From assembly GCA_943787745.1 (NCBI GenBank), contig CALSNJ010000003.1, positions 124,001 through 188,000 of the forward strand: DNA of 64,000 bases, read 5' to 3'. Both the position numbers and the translations under genes were made by a program. The notes under the pieces are model-generated. The model searched no databases, was not told the origin of the DNA, and saw only the letters and a program-made list of their open reading frames with translations. This DNA comes from an uncultured Alphaproteobacteria bacterium (lineage in GTDB: Bacteria; Pseudomonadota; Alphaproteobacteria; UBA6615). How positions within the stretch are numbered: position 1 is the first letter of the stretch; the number at the start of each line of letters is the position of its first letter. Shown here in pieces: positions 27,990 to 37,707 of the stretch.

Positions 27990-29191
27990 TCGCCAGCTCC
28001 CAGCTGCTCGGTGATACGGTCGGCGAGGCGCTCAGCCACGTCGGTTTTTGACATGCGCGGCCAGTCCTCGATCCCGTCGGCACTGACCAGATGGATGGTG
28101 TTGTCCGTGCCTCCGAAGGTGTCGGTCCCGGGTGACACGTCATTTGCGAGAATCCAGTCACAACCCTTTTTGCTGCGCTTGGCTTGTGCGTATTCCACGA
28201 CGTTTTCAGTCTCGGCGGCAAACCCGATGACAAGGGCAGGCCGGGTATTTGCAGCTGCCGACAGGGTGGCCAGAATGTCCGGATTTTCCGTCATTTCCAG
28301 GGTCGGAACCCCGGTGCCGGACTTCTTCATTTTCTCGGTGGCCTCCGTGGTCACGCGCCAGTCGGCGACGGCGGCTGCACAGACGGCCACATCGGCGGGC
28401 AAGGCTTTCTCACAGGCAGCCAGCATCTCGCGTGCGCTTTCCACGCGGATCATGTTCACGCCCGCCGGGTCGGGCTGATTGGTCGGGCCGGCCACAAGCG
28501 TTGTGTGCGCGCCGCGCCGGGCCAGAGCCGCGGCGATCGCGTGGCCTTGCTTGCCCGAAGAGCGGTTCGCGATGTAGCGCACCGGGTCTATGGCTTCGTG
28601 GGTCGGGCCGCTGGTGACGAGCGCGCGGCGGCCCGAGAGCGGCGCGCTGTCTTCAAAAAAATCCGATACCGCGTCGGCGATGTCGTTGGGTTCGGCCATC
28701 CGACCGGGTCCGAATTCACCGCAGGCCATATCGCCTTCGGTGGGTCCGACGAAGTGTACGCCTCGTTCGCGCAGGGTCGCCAGATTGGCCTGAGTGGCCG
28801 CATGGGTCCACATCCGGACATTCATGGCCGGGGCAACCATGACGTCCTTGTCGGTCGCCAGCAGGGCTGTGGTGGCCAGATCATCGGCCTGTCCATGGGC
28901 CATCTTGGCCAGAATATCGGCTGATGCGGGGACGACCAGCAGCAGATCTGCATCGCGGGAAAGCTGGATATGCCCCATTTCGGCTTCATCGGTGAGCGAG
29001 AACAAGTCGGTGTAGACCTTGTCTTCACTGAGCGCTGAGAGCGACAGGGGCGTGACGAATTGCGCGCCGCCGCGTGTGAGGACACATCGAACCGATGCCC
29101 CACGTTCGCGCAGGCGCCGGACCAGCTCCAGACTTTTGTAAGCCGCAATCCCGCCGCTGACGATCAGCAGAATTCTTTTGCCATGCAACAT
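27986..29191 (-). CDS. coaBC: Bifunctional phosphopantothenoylcysteine decarboxylase/synthetase (CoaBC)
   Basis: Two-step enzyme of coenzyme A synthesis: CTP-dependent condensation of phosphopantothenate with cysteine, then FMN-dependent decarboxylation. 401 residues from ATG 29191, with GGAG 9 bases upstream; TTG 29206 is a poorer start. The CoaC part shows [19 protein letters not shown], the APAMNVRMW motif and [12 protein letters not shown]; the CoaB part begins near residue 180 with [18 protein letters not shown] and holds the CTP-binding lysines further on ([11 protein letters not shown]). It overlaps dut by 4 bases. Confidence 0.95.
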   Translation of the reverse strand: MLHGKRILLIVSGGIAAYKSLELVRRLRERGASVRCVLTRGGAQFVTPLSLSALSEDKVYTDLFSLTDEAEMGHIQLSRDADLLLVVPASADILAKMAHGQADDLATTALLATDKDVMVAPAMNVRMWTHAATQANLATLRERGVHFVGPTEGDMACGEFGPGRMAEPNDIADAVSDFFEDSAPLSGRRALVTSGPTHEAIDPVRYIANRSSGKQGHAIAAALARRGAHTTLVAGPTNQPDPAGVNMIRVESAREMLAACEKALPADVAVCAAAVADWRVTTEATEKMKKSGTGVPTLEMTENPDILATLSAAANTRPALVIGFAAETENVVEYAQAKRSKKGCDWILANDVSPGTDTFGGTDNTIHLVSADGIEDWPRMSKTDVAERLADRITEQLGAGE

Positions 29192-29307
29192 CGTATCTGT
29201 CTCCAACCCCCGGTCAGTTGTGCGGGGAAGACGATAAACTACGAAAAACTGTTGTTATTAGATAGGGTAGACTGCGTCGCCCGGCAAGCCCGGTTTTCGG
29301 GGGTTTT

Positions 29308-30879
29308 CTAGTCCGCCAGAGCGATAACAGCCAACACCGCGGTCACGCCAATGGCCAGCCAGAGCGGCCATTTCGGTGAGGATGCATTGCGCAGGTCGAG
29401 CGAGAGGCGGCCGTCTGTGATGGTCGTGGCGGCGCGCTCCACAGCTTCGACGGCATCGGGCAGGCGCTGGACAGCCAATATCGTGTTCGCCGTGATTTCT
29501 GCCAGACGGGCTTCGGGCCCGCGATTCTCACGCATCCAGTCCTCGATCAGGGGCAGGGCGAGTTGCCACATGTTGAGTTCGGGTGCGAGGCGACGGCCGA
29601 CCCCCTCGGCGATCAGCATGGTCTTCTGGAGCAACAACAATTGAGGTTGGGCCTCCATGTTGAAGCGTTCGGACACCTGAAACAGCTGGGCCAGAAGACG
29701 CGCAATTGAAATTTCATTGGGGGGGCGGTCGAAAATCGGCTCGCCGATGGCTCTGATCGCCTGCTGGAAGACCTCCCGGTCAGTGTTTGCGGGAATGTAG
29801 CCCGCCTGAAAGTGAACATCTGCCACGCGTGCATAATCGCGCGTGATGAAACCGAGCAGCATATCGGCGAGAAAATAGCGGGTGGGCCGGTCGATCCGAC
29901 CCATGATGCCGAAATCAACAACGCAAAGCGCGCCGTCAGCACTCACGAAGGCATTTCCGGGATGCATATCGGCATGGAAGAAGCCGTCGCGAAAGACCTG
30001 TAGGAAGAAAGATTCTGATGCTTTGGTGACCACGGCTTCGAGATCGTGGCCGGCCGCGACCAGATCATCCACATCATGGATCGGAATGCCGTCGATCCAT
30101 TGGGTTGTAAGAACGCGTTGCCCGGTGCGTTCCCAATTCACTTCGGGCACCACATACATGGGGTCCTCGGTGAAGTTCCCATGCAACTCGGACGCCGCTG
30201 CGCCCTCCATCCGCAAATCCATCTCCCAGCGCAGGCTGTCCGCAAAGGTTTCCACCGCCGCGATGGGTTTCAGGCGGCGCAGGCGGGGCTGGGAGCGCTC
30301 AGCAAGGTCGGCAATCCAGCGGAACAGATCGAGATCACGTGCGATGGCATCCTCGATCCCCGGGCGAAGAATTTTGACCGCGACGGTGGTGGTTTCAGCC
30401 GGGTCTGTGCCTGATTCCGTGGCGGATTCTGCATCTTGCAGGATTGTCGCGACATGGACCTGCGCGATCGATGCGGCGGCAATAGGCTTGTCTTCGAAGG
30501 TCTCGAACAATTCATCAACGGAGAGTTCGAACTCTGCTTCGATTGCCGCGTGGGCTTCAGCGCTTGAGAAAGGCGGCAGCCGGTCCTGAAGGCTTGAAAG
30601 GTCGTCCGCGATGGTCTCCCCGACAAGATCCGAACGGGTGCTCAACATCTGGCCGAATTTTATGAAGCTTGGTCCCAGTGCCTGAAGCGCGCGGGCCAGG
30701 CGTTCTCCGGGGCGCAAGCCGCGAACATCGCGCGCGGTCCGGAAGCCCGAGAGCAGGCGCGCTGCGAAAACAAGCCCGCCGGTCGCAGGCAGCCATTCGG
30801 CCGGGAACAGCGCATCGTAGCGCGCGAGCGTGCGGGCGATTCCGATCAACCGGAACAGGTTTCGCAGGGAACGCAACAT
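29308..30879 (-). CDS. ubiB: UbiB (AarF/ABC1) atypical kinase, ubiquinone biosynthesis
   Basis: Membrane-associated atypical kinase/ATPase required for ubiquinone biosynthesis. 523 residues. The ABC1 KxGQ motif is K74-F-G-Q77 in SFIKFGQMLSTRSDL, followed by AAASIAQVHVA and the invariant ADMHPGNAFV and VDFGIMGRI loops. Two hydrophobic segments near the C terminus (WPLWLAIGVTAVLAVIAL) anchor it. It starts 6 bases after ubiE, so ubiE-ubiB is one operon. Confidence 0.94.
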   Translation of the reverse strand: MLRSLRNLFRLIGIARTLARYDALFPAEWLPATGGLVFAARLLSGFRTARDVRGLRPGERLARALQALGPSFIKFGQMLSTRSDLVGETIADDLSSLQDRLPPFSSAEAHAAIEAEFELSVDELFETFEDKPIAAASIAQVHVATILQDAESATESGTDPAETTTVAVKILRPGIEDAIARDLDLFRWIADLAERSQPRLRRLKPIAAVETFADSLRWEMDLRMEGAAASELHGNFTEDPMYVVPEVNWERTGQRVLTTQWIDGIPIHDVDDLVAAGHDLEAVVTKASESFFLQVFRDGFFHADMHPGNAFVSADGALCVVDFGIMGRIDRPTRYFLADMLLGFITRDYARVADVHFQAGYIPANTDREVFQQAIRAIGEPIFDRPPNEISIARLLAQLFQVSERFNMEAQPQLLLLQKTMLIAEGVGRRLAPELNMWQLALPLIEDWMRENRGPEARLAEITANTILAVQRLPDAVEAVERAATTITDGRLSLDLRNASSPKWPLWLAIGVTAVLAVIALAD

Positions 30880-30885
30880 GACCGC

Positions 30886-31662
30886 TTAGATCCGGCGCGC
30901 GGAGTGAATAGCCGCGATCCCGCCCGAAAGGTTCTGCACCTGGACCTGTTCAAGGCCTGCCTCGCGCATCAGTTCTGCAAGCTTGTCCTGATTGGGAAAT
31001 TTCCGAATGCTTTCGGCCAGATAGCGGTAGGCCGCTTCGTCCCGGGCCACATAACGTCCAAGCTTGGGAAGAACCGAGAAGGAATAGCGGTCATAGATAT
31101 CGTCGAGTACGGGCAGCACCACTTCGCTGAATTCCAGACAAAAGAACTGTCCACCCGGGCGCAGCACCCGGCGGGCTTCGGCCAGTGCTGCCGGGATATT
31201 GGTAACGTTCCGGAGCCCGAATGCGATCGTATAGACGTCGTAGCTTGAATCGGGTGACGGTATCGCCTCTGCATCGCCACATACCCAACGCAGGCCGCTA
31301 TCGGGCCCCAGGATGCCTTTGTTAATGGCGCGGGCCTTCCCGACCCGAAGCATTTCGGGGTTGATGTCGCAGACGGTAATCGCCGCACCGGGGCGGGCTT
31401 TTTCGCGGATGCGGAAGGCGATATCGCCGGTGCCGCCGGCGAGGTCGAGAAACCGCATGTCCGGACGGAACGCGATCCGGTTTACAAACGCGGCCTTCCA
31501 GGCCCGGTGGACGCCCAGGCTCATCAGGTCGTTCATCAGGTCGTAGCTGTCGGCCACGGATGCGAATACATCACGCACACGCGCGCTTTTTTCCGAGACG
31601 GGGACGTCTTCGAAACCGAAATGGGTGGTGGCGTTTGCCGATGTCTGGCCAGGTTCGGACAT
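30886..31662 (-). CDS. ubiE: Ubiquinone/menaquinone C-methyltransferase UbiE
   Basis: SAM-dependent C-methylation of the quinone ring. 258 residues from ATG 31662 ([10 protein letters not shown]). Signature [17 protein letters not shown] and the SAM motif [15 protein letters not shown] are plain, with [22 protein letters not shown] further on. The frame is open 13 codons upstream, but those codons overlap the divergent mutM leader and are not needed. The promoter must lie in the 124-base gap to mutM. Confidence 0.95.
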   Translation of the reverse strand: MSEPGQTSANATTHFGFEDVPVSEKSARVRDVFASVADSYDLMNDLMSLGVHRAWKAAFVNRIAFRPDMRFLDLAGGTGDIAFRIREKARPGAAITVCDINPEMLRVGKARAINKGILGPDSGLRWVCGDAEAIPSPDSSYDVYTIAFGLRNVTNIPAALAEARRVLRPGGQFFCLEFSEVVLPVLDDIYDRYSFSVLPKLGRYVARDEAAYRYLAESIRKFPNQDKLAELMREAGLEQVQVQNLSGGIAAIHSARRI

Positions 31663-31786
31663 TGCCGGGGGACCATATCGGAGGAAGGGGCAGGGCGGCA
31701 AAAGAAAAGCCGCGTGCGGTCAAGCGCTTATCGTCGCAGCGAGAGTGGCGTACTATGCGTGGACCCAAGCCCGGAACCGATCTGCA

Positions 31787-32665
31787 ATGCCTGAACTTCC
31801 TGAAGTTGAAACCGTTGTCCGTGGCCTGCGTCCTGCGATGGAAGGCAAGCGTATTGCGCTGGCTGAGACCCGTCGGCCCGATTTGCGCTTTCCCTTCCCG
31901 GCGAATTTTGCCGAACGATTGACTGGGCGAACCGTGACGGAGGTCGTGCGGCGGGCGAAATACGTTTTGATCCGGCTCGACAACGGTGAAACCTGGCTGG
32001 CCCATCTTGGTATGTCGGGACGATTTACCGTTTCCCCTGGCGCCAGGGCGTCATCGGGGCAGGCCGGTCACAATTCGGGCTGGGCGCTGGTTGAAAAGCA
32101 TGACCATGTGCTGGTCGAGATGGCCGATGGGGGCCGGGTCGTTTTCAATGATGCCCGCCGGTTTGGATATATGGACCTGATTCCACCGGGTGGTGAGGCG
32201 GAAAGCGTGCATCTGCGCACCCTTGGGCCGGAACCCTTGTCGGATGGTTTCACTGCCGACTATTTCGCGCAAACTCTGCGCGGCAAGCGCTCCCCGATCA
32301 AATCAGCGCTGCTGGACCAGCGGGTCGTCGCCGGGATCGGGAATATCTATGCCTGCGAGGCACTCTGGCGCGCCGAACTCAGTCCGCGGCGGAGCGCACA
32401 TACGATTGCCGGTGGTCGCGCCGAACGACTTGTGGTGGCCGTCAAATCCGTATTGGCAGATGCGATCGCGGCGGGCGGTTCGTCTTTACGTGATTACGTC
32501 CAGACCGATGGGGAGCTGGGATATTTCCAGCACAATTGGGGGGTCTATGGCCGCGAGGGGGAGGCCTGCAGTGCCTGCGTTGCGGAGGGCCGCCAGGAAT
32601 GTGAAATACGCCGGATCGTCCAGTCCGGCCGGTCCACTTTCTATTGCCCTCGACGGCAACGCTGA
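31787..32665 (+). CDS. mutM: Formamidopyrimidine-DNA glycosylase (MutM/Fpg) with atypical zinc finger
   Basis: Removes 8-oxoguanine and formamidopyrimidines and nicks the abasic site. 292 residues from ATG 31787, giving the obligatory N-terminal [16 protein letters not shown], with catalytic Pro2 and Glu3. The Lys of VVRRAKYVL and the helix-two-turn-helix ([12 protein letters not shown]) are present. The C-terminal zinc finger is odd. The first pair C261/C264 is normal, but the second reads YCPRRQR, so C287 is kept and the fourth position 290 is Arg instead of Cys. An extra Cys272 lies in an insertion. Longer in-frame upstream sequence is not coding. Confidence 0.93.
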   Translation: MPELPEVETVVRGLRPAMEGKRIALAETRRPDLRFPFPANFAERLTGRTVTEVVRRAKYVLIRLDNGETWLAHLGMSGRFTVSPGARASSGQAGHNSGWALVEKHDHVLVEMADGGRVVFNDARRFGYMDLIPPGGEAESVHLRTLGPEPLSDGFTADYFAQTLRGKRSPIKSALLDQRVVAGIGNIYACEALWRAELSPRRSAHTIAGGRAERLVVAVKSVLADAIAAGGSSLRDYVQTDGELGYFQHNWGVYGREGEACSACVAEGRQECEIRRIVQSGRSTFYCPRRQR

Positions 32666-32668
32666 GCT

Positions 32669-33052
32669 ATGAGCGGCACAATGTTGCTACGCACAAAAAT
32701 TTTCGCGATTGCGATGTCCCTGGTTTTCCTGATCGGTGCGGGCCGTGGTGGTGCTGAGTCTGTCTATCTTGCTGATATCGATGACCTGCCGCTTGCACCG
32801 GGTCTGGTCGAAGATCTGGATGCCCGTGTTTCCTTTGATAAGCCCGCAGGCCGGATCGTTGAGGCCGTCGCAACGGGGGGCTCCAGTGGCGATGAGGTCC
32901 GTACATTTTATGAGCAGACGCTGCCGGCACTCGGCTGGGAAGCACGCGGGCAAACGCGGTGGGAACGTGGCGGCGAAACACTCAGGATTGAGATTAATCA
33001 AGGTCGCGCGCCCGTTGTTGTGCGTTTTTCAATCGCTCCGAGAGATCAATAG
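32669..33052 (+). CDS. Conserved small exported protein
   Basis: 127 residues with a signal peptide (residues 1-29, cleavage likely after GGAES or nearby) and no cysteine in the mature part. The mature part has [36 protein letters not shown], and ends in beta-like VVVRFSIAP. This pattern resembles small periplasmic proteins seen between mutM and enoyl-CoA hydratase in related alphaproteobacteria; the function is unknown. It starts 3 bases after the mutM stop, so it is cotranscribed. ATG 32681 is an alternative start. Confidence 0.7.
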   Translation: MSGTMLLRTKIFAIAMSLVFLIGAGRGGAESVYLADIDDLPLAPGLVEDLDARVSFDKPAGRIVEAVATGGSSGDEVRTFYEQTLPALGWEARGQTRWERGGETLRIEINQGRAPVVVRFSIAPRDQ

Positions 33053-33105
33053 ACGCGCACAACGCGTCGCATATTCGAACACGAACGCAAACCGAGGAGG
33101 CCGCT

Positions 33106-33882
33106 ATGGCCTATGAAAATATTGAGGTCGAAACTCAGGGCCATGTTGGCATTGTCCGGCTCAACCGTCCCAAGGCGCTCAATGCGCTTTGTGATGCGCT
33201 GATCGCAGAACTTGGGCGCGCCTTTGACGATCTTGAAGCCGATGAGAATATCGGCGCGATCGTCCTGACGGGGTCAGAGAAGGCCTTTGCGGCGGGCGCC
33301 GATATCAAAGAGATGGCCGACAAGTCGTATATGGATGCCTATCTTGAGAACTTTATTACCGATGGTTGGGAGCGGGTCACGGTTTGCCGCAAACCCGTGA
33401 TCGCGGCTGTTGCCGGATACGCGCTTGGTGGCGGGTGTGAGCTCGCCATGATGTGTGACTTCATTATTGCTGCAGATACGGCAAAATTCGGGCAGCCAGA
33501 GATCACCATCGGGACCATTCCCGGTGCCGGTGGTACGCAACGCCTGACCCGGTTTGTTGGTAAATCCAAGGCGATGGAAATGATTCTGACCGGCAGAATG
33601 ATCGGTGCCGAAGAGGCCGAACGGGCCGGGTTGGTCAGCCGGGTGGTTCCTGCGGACGATCTGATGGACGACGCCATTAAGACGGCAGCTGCGATCTGTG
33701 ATCTCTCTCGTCCGGTTGTCATGCTCGCAAAAGAGGCGGTGAACCGGGCTTACGAGACGACTTTGGAGGAAGGCGTGAGGTTTGAACGCCGTGTCTTTCA
33801 TTCCACGTTTGCCACCGAAGACCAGAAAGAAGGCATGGCCGCCTTCGCCGAAAAACGTCAGCCGAATTTCAAACACCGCTAG
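33106..33882 (+). CDS. Enoyl-CoA hydratase
   Basis: Crotonase-family enzyme, probably in fatty acid beta-oxidation, adding water to 2-enoyl-CoA. 258 residues with strong GAGGAGG binding site. The oxyanion/CoA motif [11 protein letters not shown] and both catalytic glutamates are visible, one in [11 protein letters not shown] and one in [20 protein letters not shown]. Overall it is very close to short-chain enoyl-CoA hydratases such as PaaF/Ech. It stands before rpsT, the order mutM-ech-rpsT-dnaA seen in several Rhodospirillales-like genomes. Confidence 0.92.
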   Translation: MAYENIEVETQGHVGIVRLNRPKALNALCDALIAELGRAFDDLEADENIGAIVLTGSEKAFAAGADIKEMADKSYMDAYLENFITDGWERVTVCRKPVIAAVAGYALGGGCELAMMCDFIIAADTAKFGQPEITIGTIPGAGGTQRLTRFVGKSKAMEMILTGRMIGAEEAERAGLVSRVVPADDLMDDAIKTAAAICDLSRPVVMLAKEAVNRAYETTLEEGVRFERRVFHSTFATEDQKEGMAAFAEKRQPNFKHR

Positions 33883-33932
33883 ATTGGCGATCCCGGCGGA
33901 AGAAACCCGCCGGAATTCCAGTCGTTTGCGCC

Positions 33933-33961
33933 TTGACGACCCCTTGAGGCAGGTCTATATG
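33933..33961 (+). promoter_or_regulatory. Putative promoter of rpsT
   Basis: TTGACG (33933-33938) and TATATG (33956-33961) with a 17-base spacer, close to the sigma-70 consensus. It leaves a leader of about 28 bases before the rpsT ATG. A GGCGG/CCGCC hairpin at 33891-33909 lies upstream and may end the preceding transcript, but it has no T run. Confidence 0.7.
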
Positions 33962-33995
33962 CTGCCGCCAATCACAATCGAATTTGAGAACAAGC

Positions 33996-34259
33996 ATGGC
34001 CAATCATCATTCCGCTAAAGTGCGTATTCGCAGAGCCGAGCGTCGCACGCTTATTAACGGCGACCGGCTCGGTCGGGTCCGCACCAGTGTGAAGAAGGTC
34101 GAGACGGCCATTGCATCCGGTGACAAATCTGCAGCCCGGGATGCCTTCAAGGCGGCCCAGCCGGAACTGCATCGGGGTGCACAAAAAGGTGTTCTGCATG
34201 CCAACACGGCATCGCGGAAACTGTCGCGCCTGTCAGCGCGTATCAAGGCAATGGCCTAA
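33996..34259 (+). CDS. rpsT: 30S ribosomal protein S20
   Basis: Binds 16S rRNA in the small subunit. 87 residues starting [17 protein letters not shown] and ending SARIKAMA; the middle [14 protein letters not shown] is typical. The Lys/Arg/Ala-rich composition is as expected. It has its own promoter and a strong terminator. rpsT beside dnaA is a typical alphaproteobacterial arrangement. Confidence 0.96.
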   Translation: MANHHSAKVRIRRAERRTLINGDRLGRVRTSVKKVETAIASGDKSAARDAFKAAQPELHRGAQKGVLHANTASRKLSRLSARIKAMA

Positions 34260-34285
34260 CCCACCACCGCCTTTGAGTTTTTTCG

Positions 34286-34316
34286 AACCGCGCCCTTCGG
34301 GGCGCGGTTTTCGTTT
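34286..34316 (+). terminator. Intrinsic terminator of rpsT
   Basis: AACCGCGCCC (34286-34295) pairs with GGGCGCGGTT (34300-34309) around a UUCG tetraloop, followed by TTTCGTTT. The stem is perfect, and the C(UUCG)G loop is a known very stable form. Confidence 0.93.
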
Positions 34317-34896
34317 GTCCTGCGGTCGGTGTCGGCCCGCGAAATTTTCGTGTTTTTTGTCGATTCATTCGTTTGACCAGTTGCGGGCCTCGTCCTGTCA
34401 CGCTATCTTCCACTCGCTTTTCGAGATCGAGAAACAGTAAAACCAAATACTCGGTCGTGAGAATTGTCATTCATTACGAGAGAAAATTTAGAGAGATTGG
34501 GATATTTTAATAAAACCCAGTTCTCGAAAGGAACTTTGCGGCCAAAATTAATAAAAATCTCCATAATTCAAGAATAGTTAAGTAATTCTTGAGAACCACA
34601 AAAGGGCGATTATGTGAGTTGGCTGTAACGTTTCTGTCTTCGTGTTTTCACATTCTTTGTGTTTTCACAGAAGTGCTTTCGCTCAGGACAGTTCTTCAAA
34701 GTTTCTCGAAAGGTGGGGTGGACAGTGGCGTGCCCGTCGGGTGTTTCACTGGTGACATTGTGTGTTGCCCAAAAAGAATATCGGGCAGTTTCTGTGATCG
34801 GCAGATGCTGTTTCTGGAAGGTCGAGATGCGTGGAGGTTCCTGGCGGAACCGCGGGTCGAAGAATTAAATTTCGTGCTTACGGAGTATTTCGCCAG
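34317..34896 (+). other. AT-rich intergenic region upstream of dnaA (candidate origin or dnaA control region)
   Basis: 580 bases without a convincing gene. The part 34440-34620 is strikingly AT-rich compared with its GC-rich surroundings. It contains an 8-bp inverted repeat, TCAAGAAT (34568-34575) / ATTCTTGA (34585-34592), and a short hairpin AGTTC/GAACT near 34519. A repeated TTCTCGAAAGG appears twice. Two DnaA-box-like GTTTTCACA sites at 34644 and 34661 follow. Alphaproteobacterial origins are not always at dnaA, so this may instead be only the dnaA promoter. A short open frame on the + strand (34589-34933) is not convincing. Confidence 0.5.
34642..34669 (+). repeat. Tandem GTGTTTTCACA repeats, DnaA-box-like
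   Basis: The 11-mer GTGTTTTCACA occurs at 34642-34652 and 34659-34669, 17 bases apart centre to centre. Each contains GTTTTCACA, one mismatch from the relaxed DnaA box TTWTNCACA. The two sites lie about 230-255 bases upstream of dnaA and next to the AT-rich segment. DnaA autoregulation or origin function is inferred. Confidence 0.45.
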
Positions 34897-36336
34897 ATGG
34901 GTGAACAGTGGGGGCAAACCGACGGATCGATGACCGAGCAGTGGACGCGTGTGCGCGCGCAATTGCGGTCCGACGTTGGTGATGCGGCATTTAACAGTTG
35001 GCTCAAGCCTTTGACGCTTGGAGATTTCAATGCCGGGCGTTTGCGTGTGGCGGTGCCGACGCGATTTATGCGCGATTGGATTGAGCAGAATTACGGCGAA
35101 CGCCTTCAGGAACTCTGGGCTGATGAGAATGACGGTGTGAAGACCGTTGAAATCATTGTCGAGCCAACCCAGACGATTGTTCAGCCTGCGGGTGCCCCGC
35201 CGCGTCAGCCTCTCGCGCAACGCATAGAGTCCGAAGCCGCACCGCGTGGTGCCAATGGTGGCGCGATGCCGGCTTCGAATGTGCCTGAGGGCGGAGATCC
35301 TGCCCTTGAGGATGTGCGCGCGATCATTGACGATCGCTTCAAGTTTTCGAATTTTGTGGTGGGCCGCTCCAACGAGCTGGGTCATGCCGCAGCACGCCGG
35401 GTGGCGGAATCCAAGGCGGTCCCGTTCAACCCGTTGTTTATTTATGGCGGCGTCGGGCTGGGTAAGACCCATCTGATGCATGCCATTGCCTGGCACATTA
35501 CGGAGCGTGAGCCACAGCGGCGTGTGCTTTACATGTCGGCTGAGAAATTCATGTATCAGTTCATTCGCGCCCTGCGATATCGAACGATTATGGACTTCAA
35601 GGAGCAGTTCCGTTCCGTCGATGTGTTGATGATCGATGATATCCAGTTCATCGCGGGCAAGGATTCCACCCAGGAAGAATTTTTCCACACATTTAATGCT
35701 CTGGTGGACCAGAACCGTCAGATCATTGTGTCTGCTGACAAGTCACCTTCGGACCTTGAGGGCATGGAAGAGCGACTGAAATCCCGCCTCGGCTGTGGAT
35801 TGGTGGCAGATATCCATCCGACCGATTATGAGCTACGGCTCGGAATTTTGATGGCCAAGGCCGAGCATGTCGGTGCGGATATTCCCGACAAGGTATTGGA
35901 ATTTCTGGCTCACAAGATCACATCGAATGTGCGCGAGCTCGAAGGTGCGCTGAACCGAATTGTGGCGCATGCCACGTTGGTGGGTCGCGCTGTGACGCTG
36001 GAGACCACGCAGGATGTTCTGCATGACCTGCTCCGGGCCAACGATCGCCGGGTGACCATCGAAGAAATCCAGAAGCGGGTGGCGGAGCATTTCAACATTC
36101 GTTTGGCCGATATGCATTCCGCCCGTCGTGCGCGTGCCGTCGCGCGTCCGCGTCAGGTTGCGATGTATCTCGCCAAGCAGTTGACCTCGCGCTCCTTACC
36201 GGAAATCGGCCGGAAATTCGGCGGACGGGATCACACAACGGTGATGCACGCGGTCCGGAAAGTCGAGGAATTGCGTTCGACAGACACCGGATTCAACGAA
36301 GATGTGGAGCTGTTGCGCCGCATGCTGGAGATTTGA
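34897..36336 (+). CDS. dnaA: Chromosomal replication initiator protein DnaA
   Basis: AAA+ initiator that binds DnaA boxes and opens the origin. About 479 residues. Domain I begins RVRAQLRSDVGDAAFNSWLKPL; the Walker A is GGVGLGKTHLMHAI, Walker B VLMIDDIQFIAGK, and domain IV carries the DnaA signature GGRDHTTVMHAVRKVEEL. ATG 34897 (GGAG 11 bases upstream) or ATG 34930 may start it; the frame runs further upstream but with no family content. dnaN follows after 246 bases. A weak hairpin CCACC/GGTGG follows the stop. Confidence 0.95.
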   Translation: MGEQWGQTDGSMTEQWTRVRAQLRSDVGDAAFNSWLKPLTLGDFNAGRLRVAVPTRFMRDWIEQNYGERLQELWADENDGVKTVEIIVEPTQTIVQPAGAPPRQPLAQRIESEAAPRGANGGAMPASNVPEGGDPALEDVRAIIDDRFKFSNFVVGRSNELGHAAARRVAESKAVPFNPLFIYGGVGLGKTHLMHAIAWHITEREPQRRVLYMSAEKFMYQFIRALRYRTIMDFKEQFRSVDVLMIDDIQFIAGKDSTQEEFFHTFNALVDQNRQIIVSADKSPSDLEGMEERLKSRLGCGLVADIHPTDYELRLGILMAKAEHVGADIPDKVLEFLAHKITSNVRELEGALNRIVAHATLVGRAVTLETTQDVLHDLLRANDRRVTIEEIQKRVAEHFNIRLADMHSARRARAVARPRQVAMYLAKQLTSRSLPEIGRKFGGRDHTTVMHAVRKVEELRSTDTGFNEDVELLRRMLEI

Positions 36337-36582
36337 TCCACCGCCTCTTGGGTGGGTTTCTCTAACACGTTGAAAAGAAAAGAATAATTATCCTGTCTCC
36401 GATGCGGTGCGCGGGCCGAAAGGCCTGACGAATCACCCTCGTTTTGCTACACTCCACCACTGTCAGAATTTTCACGGATTCAGCGGAATCCCGGGCCTTC
36501 GCGAAAGCACCCCGGGTGGCCTCGGAGATTACTCAAAACCTCCACCTGCCGCGTGACCGGTGACACAGAGGAACAAAAAAGA

Positions 36583-37701
36583 ATGAAGCTGACGATAGAG
36601 CGCGCGACCCTCCTCAAAGCGCTGGCCCATGTGCAAAGTGTGGTTGAGCGTCGCAACACGATCCCGATTCTTGCCAATGTCCTGCTGGATGGCCAGGAGG
36701 GTGCGTTGACCCTGACGGCGACAGATATGGATCTGGCGATCACGGAGACGGTCCCGGCCGAAATAGGTCAGGCTGGTGCCACGACCGCGCCGGCACATAC
36801 CCTCTACGACATTGTCCGGAAATTGCCGGATGGTGCTCAGGTTGAAATCGAGACTGACGCGTCTGCTGCCCAGCTTCTGATTCGGGCCGGCCGCTCCAAA
36901 TTCAATCTCGCGACCCTGCCGGTTGAGGATTTTCCGACCATGTCAGGCGGCGATCTGCCGAACACTTTTTCGCTTGAAGCTGAAGAGCTGCGCACGCTGG
37001 TTGATCGGACACGGTTTGCCGTCTCAACCGAGGAAACGCGTTATTACCTGAACGGCATCTACCTTCATGCGGCTGAAGATGAAGGCATCAACATGTTGCG
37101 CGCGGTGGCCACAGACGGACATCGTTTGGCGCGGGTGCAGTTGTCGATGCCCAGCGGTGGCGAAGGCATGCCGGGCGTCATCGTGCCGCGCAAGGCCATT
37201 GGTGAACTGCGCAAGCTGATTGACGAGACGACCGATCCCGTTGAGATATCGATGTCCGACACCCGTATTCGGATGACCTTTGACGATGCGGTGCTGACAT
37301 CCAAGCTGATAGACGGCACCTTCCCTGATTATGAGCGTGTGATCCCGACAGGCAACGACAAGGTTCTTTCGGTCGATCGCGGGACGTTCGCGCAGGCCGT
37401 CGACCGAGTTTCGACCATCTCGTCGGAGAAAAGCCGGGCAATCAAGTTGGCGGTTGGCAATGGTCTGCTGACTCTTTCGGCCACCAGTGCCGAAAACGGA
37501 AGTGCGACGGAGGAGCTGGAGGTGAGCTTTGCCCATGATCTGATCGAGATCGGGTTCAACTCACGATATCTCCTCGACATCACCGCGCAAATCGAAAGTG
37601 ACGGCGCCGAATTTGTATTTGCCGACGCGTCATCACCGACCATCGTGCGCGATGGCGGCGATATGAGTGCATTGTATGTGCTTATGCCGATGCGCGTTTA
37701 G
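36583..37701 (+). CDS. dnaN: DNA polymerase III beta subunit (sliding clamp)
   Basis: Ring-shaped processivity clamp for the replicative polymerase. 372 residues beginning MKLTIERATLLKALAHVQ with ERRNTIPILANVLL, typical of the family, and the C-terminal hydrophobic pocket motif ending ALYVLMPMRV. ATG 36583 is used; the open frame begins 30 bases earlier without homology. It stands between dnaA and recF, with a 6-base gap to recF. Confidence 0.96.
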   Translation: MKLTIERATLLKALAHVQSVVERRNTIPILANVLLDGQEGALTLTATDMDLAITETVPAEIGQAGATTAPAHTLYDIVRKLPDGAQVEIETDASAAQLLIRAGRSKFNLATLPVEDFPTMSGGDLPNTFSLEAEELRTLVDRTRFAVSTEETRYYLNGIYLHAAEDEGINMLRAVATDGHRLARVQLSMPSGGEGMPGVIVPRKAIGELRKLIDETTDPVEISMSDTRIRMTFDDAVLTSKLIDGTFPDYERVIPTGNDKVLSVDRGTFAQAVDRVSTISSEKSRAIKLAVGNGLLTLSATSAENGSATEELEVSFAHDLIEIGFNSRYLLDITAQIESDGAEFVFADASSPTIVRDGGDMSALYVLMPMRV

Positions 37702-37707
37702 GCGCGC

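Noticed and set aside
34589-34933. 114-residue open frame upstream of dnaA
   Set aside because: It crosses the AT-rich region and the dnaA start, with no domain, no good ribosome binding site and odd composition.
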